Positions 1-5,228 of a stretch of 5,981 bases of DNA are shown piece by piece (within the stretch, counting starts at the first letter, position 1; the number at the start of each line of letters is the position of its first letter). This DNA is from an uncultured Erysipelotrichales bacterium (GTDB taxonomy: Bacteria > Bacillota_I > Bacilli_A > Erysipelotrichales > Coprobacillaceae). The stretch lies in NCBI GenBank assembly GCA_934754755.1, contig CAKVJS010000079.1, forward strand, positions 1 to 5,981, read 5' to 3'. A program made the position numbers and the translations under genes. Below the pieces are notes generated by a model that saw only the letters and a list, made by a program, of their open reading frames with translations, was not told where the DNA came from and did no database searches.

Positions 1-1
1 G

Positions 2-697
2 ATCGTTGGAGGGGTATTACCATTACTATTAGCTATTGGCGGTTACCATGCCTCTAAAGATGTAGAACAAAATAAAATAATCGCTACGACAATATTTTCT
101 ATGTGTCTACCTATGATTCCTTTGGGTTTGGTGATGCTTCCTTTTACAATAGCCTTCGCTAAAGATATAGAAGGAGGTATTGCGACACGTTTTTCTTTAT
201 TTGGATATACTAAGCTTCAACAAATGTTTGCTAAATTTATTTCTATTCTATTCTTAGTTAGTGGCATTTGTTTGCTCTATTTCCTAGTGCTTAGAATCGT
301 TATCCCGCTTCCTGCACCTAGTGTAACAGCATTCGTTTTAATGGTCTGTGGTATCTTAATACTAACTACTTCTTTCTATTTTTTGGCCTTTACTATTGCC
401 TGGTTTTTTAAAGAATTTAATGTTGTACAAGGAATTGCCATGTTAGTTTATTTTGGGATTGCGATGATTACAGGTACAATTGGTGATTTTGAATTTACTG
501 GCATCATGAAAAAGATATCTGATTTTATTCCGTTTAACTTCTTTAGGATGGAACTGGCTACGCATTGGACTACAACAAATTTTGATATATCTAATGTATT
601 ACTACGTTTCATTGTGTTCTTGGTATTTACGATTATATTATTTTGCATTACAAATATTCTTACAGGCTCAATAAGTAATGTAAAAAAGAAAGATTAA
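2..697 (+). CDS. ABC-2 type transporter permease, C-terminal part (5' truncated by window edge)
   Basis: The reading frame is open from base 2 to the TAA at 695-697, giving about 231 visible residues. The first in-frame ATG (101) has no Shine-Dalgarno site and follows plausible coding sequence, so the true start lies upstream of the window. The protein is strongly hydrophobic, with about five or six membrane segments visible. A charged stretch after the second segment (KDIEGGIATRFSLFGYTK) matches the E-x-G-x-x-R cytoplasmic loop typical of ABC-2 permeases, and the tail ends in lysines (NVKKKD). Such proteins are membrane halves of exporters for drugs, peptides or polysaccharide and work with a separate ATPase, probably encoded upstream. 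A terminator about 100 bases downstream separates it from the PTS operon, so I infer no functional link. The substrate cannot be told from this fragment. Confidence 0.8.
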   Translation: MVGGVLPLLLAIGGYHASKDVEQNKIIATTIFSMCLPMIPLGLVMLPFTIAFAKDIEGGIATRFSLFGYTKLQQMFAKFISILFLVSGICLLYFLVLRIVIPLPAPSVTAFVLMVCGILILTTSFYFLAFTIAWFFKEFNVVQGIAMLVYFGIAMITGTIGDFEFTGIMKKISDFIPFNFFRMELATHWTTTNFDISNVLLRFIVFLVFTIILFCITNILTGSISNVKKKD

Positions 698-723
698 AAT
701 AGCATATGTAATATATAGTATTA

Positions 724-756
724 TCTGCTTTAACATGACGATAGTTTTAATGCAGA
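724..756. repeat. Imperfect inverted repeat in the intergenic gap
   Basis: TCTGC at 724-728 pairs with GCAGA at 752-756. After one T-T mismatch, TTAA at 730-733 pairs with TTAA at 747-750, leaving a 13-base loop. It begins 26 bases after the permease stop and has no T-tract, so it is not a terminator by itself. It could be a regulator-binding site for the downstream operon, a 3'-end stabilising hairpin of the permease mRNA, or chance in AT-rich DNA. Confidence 0.3.
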
Positions 757-793
757 ACCAAAATAGACAAAATAAATTAATACAAATAAATTT

Positions 794-819
794 AGTGTAT
801 GGAATGATACACTTTTTTT
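794..819 (+). terminator. Small rho-independent terminator between permease and PTS operon
   Basis: GTGTAT at 795-800 and ATACAC at 807-812 form a perfect 6-bp stem around a GGAATG loop. One further A-T pair (794/813) is possible, and seven T residues (813-819) follow directly. The stem is short and AT-rich but has the right geometry for intrinsic termination on the + strand. It most likely ends the permease transcript. If the PTS operon promoter lies upstream of it, the same hairpin could act as an attenuator. Confidence 0.6.
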
Positions 820-847
820 ATATAAAATAAGCAAATCACATATAAGG

Positions 848-870
848 GGTATAGATAGGCGAATGATACC
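848..870. promoter_or_regulatory. Weak inverted repeat upstream of the first PTS gene (candidate operator)
   Basis: GGTAT (848-852) and ATACC (866-870) are inverted around a 13-base spacer, directly upstream of the ribosome-binding site of the first IIC gene. The right half lies in GAATGATAC (861-869), a 9-base word repeated exactly at 802-810 inside the terminator hairpin. This fits an operator with two related half-sites, but the arms are only 5 bp and chance is a real alternative. Confidence 0.2.
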
Positions 871-882
871 ATATACATGAAT

Positions 883-888
883 AGGAGG
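883..888 (+). promoter_or_regulatory. Ribosome-binding site that fixes the start of IIC-1
   Basis: AGGAGG ends six bases before the ATG at 895. An earlier in-frame ATG at 877 would place this site inside the coding region (residues MNRRQT) and has no Shine-Dalgarno of its own. The start at 895 also gives a protein beginning like IIC-2 of the same operon. Confidence 0.85.
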
Positions 889-894
889 CAAACC

Positions 895-1701
895 ATGATA
901 CAAGCGATTATACTAGGATGTATTGAACTGTTGGGTACGATGGAATATATATGTGGTACAACATTTTGGTCAAGATCCATGGTTATGGCAACAGTAACCG
1001 GTGCTTTTATGGGGGATGTAAGGCAGGGCGTTATCATTGGTGCACTTTTAGAACTTGCATTTTTAGGATCGATGGCTATTGGTGCTGCTTCTCCTCCTGA
1101 AATGAGCAGTGCAGCTGTACTTAGCACCGCTTTTACTATAATGGCAGGTAAAGAACCACAAATGGCAGTTACGATTGCCTTACCTATTGCATCGGTTGGT
1201 TTAATCATAAAAAATATTGGAACGATCTTTATTGTCCCGCATTTTTTACACAAGGCTGATGCGTATGCAAAAGAAGGAAATGTAAAAAAGGTCGGGTTAA
1301 TGGAGGTTCTAGGTGGTTTCTTTGAAAAAGGATTACTACTTGGCTTGTTTGTCTTTATTTCCTTTCTAGCTGGTCAGAAGGTCGCTTTACTTCTTATTAA
1401 CAGTATTCCCGATTGGGTACAAACAGGGGTTATGGTAATTATTGGATTAATGCCTGCGATTGGATTTGGAATTTTGATGGAAATGACAATGAATAAACAG
1501 GTTGCCTGCTTTTTTGGCCTCGGTTTTATATTATCCAAATATCTTGAAATACCGTTAACTGGTGTGGCTATATTTGGCTGTATTTTAGCCATTATATTAG
1601 TCCAAATAAAACATCGTCAAGAAAATATTTATAAAAATTATGTCGAAAATGGAGATGTTGGCAAGAAAATTGCTAGTAATATTAGTGAAGGAGGTGAATA
1701 G
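895..1701 (+). CDS. Mannose-family PTS membrane subunit IIC (first of two copies)
   Basis: A 268-residue membrane protein of the PTS mannose/fructose/sorbose IIC family, which forms the sugar-translocating channel with IID. Family features are visible in order: the N-terminal EYICGTT and WSR block, the TGAFMGD and IGALLELAF segment, IGAASPPEM, ALPIAS, FIVPHFLHKAD, then the WVQTG, MPAIGFG, NKQVACFF and GVAIFG segments. The C-terminal tail of about 30 residues after VQIK is charged and probably cytoplasmic. It is a paralogue of IIC-2 in this operon: the aligned block from WVQTG to LVQIK is ungapped with 49 of 66 residues identical. One odd point is a Ser after the WSR motif where IIC-2 has Pro. 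It leads the operon, and only two bases separate its stop from the IIA start. IIC genes more often follow IIB, so this copy is extra. Confidence 0.9.
   Translation: MIQAIILGCIELLGTMEYICGTTFWSRSMVMATVTGAFMGDVRQGVIIGALLELAFLGSMAIGAASPPEMSSAAVLSTAFTIMAGKEPQMAVTIALPIASVGLIIKNIGTIFIVPHFLHKADAYAKEGNVKKVGLMEVLGGFFEKGLLLGLFVFISFLAGQKVALLLINSIPDWVQTGVMVIIGLMPAIGFGILMEMTMNKQVACFFGLGFILSKYLEIPLTGVAIFGCILAIILVQIKHRQENIYKNYVENGDVGKKIASNISEGGE
1688..1697 (+). promoter_or_regulatory. Strong ribosome-binding site supporting a TTG start for IIA
   Basis: AAGGAGGTGA is a perfect match to the anti-Shine-Dalgarno sequence. It lies within the last codons of IIC-1, with GGAGG ending nine bases before TTG at 1704. 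The next in-frame ATG (1749) would remove the active-site histidine, so TTG is the start. Confidence 0.85.
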
Positions 1702-1703
1702 CA

Positions 1704-2126
1704 TTGATTCATTTAACTTTAGCTTCTCACGGTAATCTATCGAAGGGCATGTTAGAATCGGTAGCTATGATTGCTGGTCAAGAAGCCGTTGCTAATATTG
1801 CTACGTATTGCTTGCAACCAGGAGAAAATCCAAACGATTATGTTGCACTAATTAAATCCGACATAGCAAGTAGTAACGATACGTATGTCTTTATTTGCGA
1901 TATTAAGGGAGGAAGTGTATACAACGCAGTGGTATCCATATGCGATCTACCGAATGTAGTCATACTGTCAGGGATGAATATGAATATGGTGCTAGCCTTC
2001 GTATTAGCCTATGGACAGGGAGATAAGGAAGTAGATTATGCACAGATTCTAGAAGAAAGCACAGGGGGTATTGGACTTACGAAGAGTTCTACAGTCCATC
2101 AAAATATTATAGAGGAGGAATTTTAA
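1704..2126 (+). CDS. Mannose-family PTS cytoplasmic subunit IIA
   Basis: This 140-residue soluble protein takes phosphate from HPr and passes it to IIB. It has the EIIA-Man fold pattern. The N-terminal strand ends in ASHG with H9 as the phospho-histidine, matching His10 of E. coli ManX. It is followed by a LSKGM segment and by CDIKGGSVYNAV, where D66 corresponds to the catalytic Asp of the family, then VVILSGMNMNMVLAF. Length is normal for a stand-alone IIA domain; in E. coli ManX it is fused to IIB, here it is separate. Translation begins at TTG with a perfect Shine-Dalgarno. The stop TAA shares its last A with the ATG of IIB, so the two are probably translationally coupled. In a gfr-type operon this would be the GfrA role, but the specificity is not readable from IIA itself. 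Confidence 0.93.
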   Translation: MIHLTLASHGNLSKGMLESVAMIAGQEAVANIATYCLQPGENPNDYVALIKSDIASSNDTYVFICDIKGGSVYNAVVSICDLPNVVILSGMNMNMVLAFVLAYGQGDKEVDYAQILEESTGGIGLTKSSTVHQNIIEEEF

Positions 2127-2596
2127 TGATTACTTGTTTGCGCGTGGATCACCGATTATTACATGGCCAGGTAGCTTTTTCATGGACAAGTCAGCTAGGT
2201 TCTAATTGCATTTTAATAGCGAATGATAGTGTGATGCAAGATGAAATGCGTAAGATGTCCATAAAAATGGCGAAACCACAAGGTGTTAAGTTAGTTTTAA
2301 AAACGGTGGATGATGGTATTAAGGCAATTAATGACGGAGTTACTGATAAATATAAACTATTTATCGTAGTGGAAAGTATTGCTGATGCCTATCGTTTTGC
2401 AACGGAAACCAACGTTATTAAAAGTATTAACTTAGGAGGAACCAAGGCCAAAAAGGAAACTAGAAATATTTCTAAGGCCGTTAGCGTATTGCCAGAAGAG
2501 GAAGAATTATTAAAGAAATTAATAGAGGCTAATATCGAAGTGGAAATACGAATGATTCCAACCGATACAAAAATATTAGCGAAGAAAGTTTTATAG
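2126..2596 (+). CDS. Mannose-family PTS cytoplasmic subunit IIB
   Basis: This 156-residue soluble protein accepts phosphate from IIA and transfers it to the sugar during uptake through IIC/IID. The family signature is at the N-terminus: RVDHRLLHGQV at residues 6-16, where H13 is the phospho-histidine. Many relatives have a second Asp where this protein has H9. SINLGGTKA near residue 100 and the C-terminal MIPTD segment (about 143-147) are also typical. Length matches the family (about 155-165 residues). The start overlaps the IIA stop by one base and is preceded by GAGGAGG at 2112-2118. The stop is 12 bases before the start of IIC-2. Confidence 0.93.
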   Translation: MITCLRVDHRLLHGQVAFSWTSQLGSNCILIANDSVMQDEMRKMSIKMAKPQGVKLVLKTVDDGIKAINDGVTDKYKLFIVVESIADAYRFATETNVIKSINLGGTKAKKETRNISKAVSVLPEEEELLKKLIEANIEVEIRMIPTDTKILAKKVL

Positions 2597-2608
2597 GGGG
2601 TAGTAAAG

Positions 2609-3376
2609 ATGGTTAAGGAGGCAATTTTATTAGGGGTGGTTGCCATGTTTGGAAATGCAGAGTATTTGTGCGGTACAACCATGTGGTCCAGACCTATGGT
2701 CATGGGTGCTCTAACGGGGATCGTAATGGGGAACATATCGTTAGGAGTACAGATAGGAGCCACCCTGGAATTAGCGTTTATGGGGGCATTAGCCATTGGC
2801 GCTTCATTGCCACCAAATATGGTATCCGGAACGGTTCTAGGTACTGCTTTTGCAATCACCACAGGAATGCCCGCACAAACAGCACTTACCTTTGCTTTAC
2901 CGATTGCATCATTGGTAGTAGTGATCTTGAACCTAGGAATGATTTTTATTGTTCCATCTTTCTTACACCGGGCGGATAAGGATGCTAAAGAGGCGAATAT
3001 AAAGGGAGTTGCTCGGATGCACTTTCTAGGTGGCTTCTTTGGCGTGAATTTAATTCTTGGTGTCATTGTGGGATTGTCCTTTCAATTGGGACAACCGGTT
3101 ATGCAAGGGGTCATCGATAGCATTCCCCAATGGGTACAAACCGGATTGACCGTTGCCATGGGATTATTACCGGCGATTGGATTTGGGTTATTGATGCAAA
3201 TGATTATTAATAAGGAAGTAGCTTGTTTCTTTGCACTTGGATTTGCACTTTCTGAATATCTAAAAATACCAGTGACGGGAGTGGCGATATTTGGTGCTAT
3301 CTTTGCCATTATTTTAGTACAGATTAAAAATCAACAAGAAAAAATGATGGTAGGGGGTGACGATGATGACTTCTAA
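2609..3376 (+). CDS. Mannose-family PTS membrane subunit IIC (second copy, canonical position)
   Basis: A 255-residue membrane protein of the same IIC family as the first gene, but in the usual place between IIB and IID. Visible features are EYLCGTT, WSRPMVM with the commonly conserved Pro, TGIVMGN, IGATLELAFMG, IGASLPPNM, ALPIAS, FIVPSFLHRAD, WVQTG, LPAIGFG, NKEVACFF and GVAIFG. The paralogues align without large gaps through VQIK. After that IIC-1 has a longer tail, while this one ends in an acidic GGDDDDF. The ATG at 2609 follows a G-rich Shine-Dalgarno (AGGGGGT, 2595-2601). The last codons overlap the start of IID, so translation of IIC-2 and IID is probably coupled. This is the copy I would expect to be the primary partner of IID. 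Confidence 0.92.
   Translation: MVKEAILLGVVAMFGNAEYLCGTTMWSRPMVMGALTGIVMGNISLGVQIGATLELAFMGALAIGASLPPNMVSGTVLGTAFAITTGMPAQTALTFALPIASLVVVILNLGMIFIVPSFLHRADKDAKEANIKGVARMHFLGGFFGVNLILGVIVGLSFQLGQPVMQGVIDSIPQWVQTGLTVAMGLLPAIGFGLLMQMIINKEVACFFALGFALSEYLKIPVTGVAIFGAIFAIILVQIKNQQEKMMVGGDDDDF
3351..3360 (+). promoter_or_regulatory. Ribosome-binding site of IID inside the IIC-2 gene
   Basis: TAGGGGGTGA lies in the IIC-2 coding sequence. It favours the tandem ATGs at 3363 or 3366 as the IID start. An in-frame GTG at 3357 is possible on paper but overlaps the Shine-Dalgarno itself. Confidence 0.65.
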
Positions 3377-4196
3377 TAAGGGGGTGATTGCTAAAAAAGA
3401 GATTACAAAAAAAGATATCAACCGAGTATTCTGGCGTTCTTTAGGGCTAGAATGGTCTTGGAATTATGAAAGACAGATGAGTTTAGGATACGCCTATTCA
3501 CTTATTCCCATCATTGATAAAGTGTATACAACCAAGGAAGACAAGGCAGCGGCCTTACAAAGACATTTGGAATTCTTTAATACTACCCCATGGTGTGCCA
3601 CTTTGATTTTGGGATTATCCGCAGCCATGGAAGAACAAAATGCCTTGGAAGATGACTTTGATACGGATAGTATCAATAATGTTAAATTATCCTTAATGGG
3701 TCCTATGGCCGGGATCGGAGATTCCTTTATTTGGGGAACTTTACGTATTATTGCGACGGGTATTGGACTTTCCTTTGCGCGCAAGGGAAATATTTTAGGA
3801 CCAATCTTATTTATTCTTATTTTTAATATTCCAGCGCAAGGATTACGTTACTATTTAACTCACGTTGGATACAAACTAGGAACTGGTTTCTTAGATAAAG
3901 TCCAAAAAAGCGGACTGATGCAATCGATAACATATGGAGCGTCTGTATTGGGATTGACTGTAGTAGGAGCTATGACAGCAGAAAATGTATCTTTAAATAT
4001 CCCACTCACGATTGGCTCTGGAAAAGAGGCAACAACGATTAATGATGTTTGTAATAACATTATGCCAGGATTGCTTCCCTTGGGATTTACGATATTTATT
4101 TATTACTTATTAAAAAGAGGTATGAAAACAACAACGTTATTATTGCTTTGCGCGGTTATTGGTTTAGTTGGAGCATATTTTAAAGTTTTAGGATAA
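3363..4196 (+). CDS. Mannose-family PTS membrane subunit IID
   Basis: A 277-residue protein of the PTS mannose-family IID group, which builds the permease with IIC. It starts with a hydrophilic segment and then the family block around residues 16-40: ITKKDINRVFWRS and EWSWNYERQM. Next come a FFNTTPW segment, GLSAAMEEQ, and the membrane entry MGPMAGIGDSFIWGTLR starting at M112, which is highly typical. Several C-terminal membrane segments follow (IPAQGLRYYLTHVGY, TVVGAMTAENVSL, then two near the end), with a GAYFKVLG terminus. ATG 3363 is chosen from the spacing to AGGGGGTGA; ATG 3366 is equally plausible and GTG 3357 less so. The start lies inside the IIC-2 gene (overlap of about 14 bases). 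A 21-base gap with a strong Shine-Dalgarno leads to the first SIS gene. Confidence 0.92.
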   Translation: MMTSNKGVIAKKEITKKDINRVFWRSLGLEWSWNYERQMSLGYAYSLIPIIDKVYTTKEDKAAALQRHLEFFNTTPWCATLILGLSAAMEEQNALEDDFDTDSINNVKLSLMGPMAGIGDSFIWGTLRIIATGIGLSFARKGNILGPILFILIFNIPAQGLRYYLTHVGYKLGTGFLDKVQKSGLMQSITYGASVLGLTVVGAMTAENVSLNIPLTIGSGKEATTINDVCNNIMPGLLPLGFTIFIYYLLKRGMKTTTLLLLCAVIGLVGAYFKVLG

Positions 4197-4217
4197 AGAA
4201 AATAGGAGGAGAAAAAT

Positions 4218-5213
4218 ATGTTAAAATTTAATGAACAAGAAGAAATAAAAAGTGTAGAAGGGGCGTTAGCGCTTCGCAGTCAAATTAATCAAGTAGTCGA
4301 TGGTATATGCGATAAAGGATATAAAAACATTTGTTGGTTAGGAATTGGTGGTACGTATGCTTCGGCTATGTTGACTGTCATTCATATGAAAGAAAAGTCT
4401 GCTATTGATACTTTTTCAGAAAATGCAGCAGAGTTTATGACAACTGGGAATCGTCGTTTAGGTGAAGGTAGTGTAGTGATTTTTTCATCGGTAACTGGAA
4501 ATACGAAAGAAGTTGTCGAAGCAGTAGCCCTAGCGAAAGAAAAAGGAGCAACTATTATTGGCTTTTTAGACCAAGCAGGTACAGATTTAGGAAGTAAAGC
4601 AGACTATGAAATTGTATATCCAAAAAACGAAAATTTAAAATTCTTTATGGTTGCCGACCGTTTTATGGCAAGAAATAATGAATTTTCAGACTACGAAGCA
4701 TTCTATCGTCAATTAGATCAACATCTAGCACAAGGATTAGTCAATGTTGCAAAGCAATGTGATGAATTCGCTAAGGATTTTGCATATAAACATATGAATG
4801 ATTGCCTTCATTACTTTGTTGGAGCAGGAATTTTATGGCCGGCTACGTATTCGTACGCAATGTGTTGTTGGGAAGAACAACATTGGTTAAAAACAAAGTC
4901 AGTACATGCAGCAGAATTTTTCCATGGAACATTAGAAGTAATCGAAAGAGATGTACCAATTACTATTTTTATTGGGGAAGATAGCCAACGTGCTTTAGGT
5001 AAACGAGTAGCTGATTTTGTACCAAAAATTTGTAGTAACTATACGATTATTGATGCAGCCGATTACCCATTAGAAGGAATCGACGATCAATATAGAGGAA
5101 ACTTATCTTCAATTATTACACATGTCATTGATGCACGTATCGATGTTTATCTAGAACACTTTAACTGTCATCCAATGGAAATTCGTCGTTACTACCGTAA
5201 GTTAAACTATTAA
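4218..5213 (+). CDS. SIS-domain sugar-amine 6-phosphate deglycase, FrlB/Gfr-like (SIS-1)
   Basis: A 331-residue cytoplasmic protein with two SIS halves. It probably splits a phosphorylated glycated amine (for example fructoselysine or glucoselysine 6-phosphate) into hexose 6-phosphate and the free amine. The first half has WLGIGGTYAS (residues 40-49) and SVTGNT (91-96), the phosphosugar loop with Thr where many SIS proteins have Ser; FrlB also departs from S-x-S-G here. The second half has E220 and H236 (EFFHGTLEVIE, 233-243). They are 16 residues apart, the spacing of the catalytic Glu/His pair in FrlB, FraB (E214/H230) and GlmS (E488/H504), as I recall those proteins. The C-terminus HPMEIRRYYRKLNY closely echoes the HNPDERRYY ending of E. 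coli FrlB. Length fits FrlB (about 340). ATG 4218 has AGGAGG at 4204-4209. It might be the glucoselysine or the fructoselysine enzyme; I cannot say which. Confidence 0.8.
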   Translation: MLKFNEQEEIKSVEGALALRSQINQVVDGICDKGYKNICWLGIGGTYASAMLTVIHMKEKSAIDTFSENAAEFMTTGNRRLGEGSVVIFSSVTGNTKEVVEAVALAKEKGATIIGFLDQAGTDLGSKADYEIVYPKNENLKFFMVADRFMARNNEFSDYEAFYRQLDQHLAQGLVNVAKQCDEFAKDFAYKHMNDCLHYFVGAGILWPATYSYAMCCWEEQHWLKTKSVHAAEFFHGTLEVIERDVPITIFIGEDSQRALGKRVADFVPKICSNYTIIDAADYPLEGIDDQYRGNLSSIITHVIDARIDVYLEHFNCHPMEIRRYYRKLNY

Positions 5214-5228
5214 AAGGGGGGTATAAAT

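Noticed and set aside
764..792. Possible sigma-70 promoter: TAGACA, 17-base spacer, TAAATT
   Set aside because: The -35 is good but the -10 matches four of six, and the implied start falls inside the terminator hairpin. In DNA this AT-rich such pairs arise by chance.
846..861. Possible sigma-54 (-24/-12) promoter: GG at 847-848 and GC at 859-860, ten bases apart
   Set aside because: Mannose-family PTS operons are often LevR/sigma-54 controlled, so I looked for this. Only the GG/GC dinucleotides fit; the flanking TGGCAC and TTGC positions do not match.
877..894. Alternative IIC-1 start at ATG 877
   Set aside because: It has no ribosome-binding site of its own and would put the strong AGGAGG inside the coding region.
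792..1253. Minus-strand open frame of 153 codons opposite the start of IIC-1
   Set aside because: It lies over a well-supported IIC gene, reads as its reverse image and would begin within the IIC membrane segments. The part outside the gene is AT-rich leader.
2389..3066. Long minus-strand open frame of 225 codons opposite IIB and IIC-2
   Set aside because: It is the shadow of strongly supported genes on the other strand, with a composition typical of antisense frames and no family resemblance.
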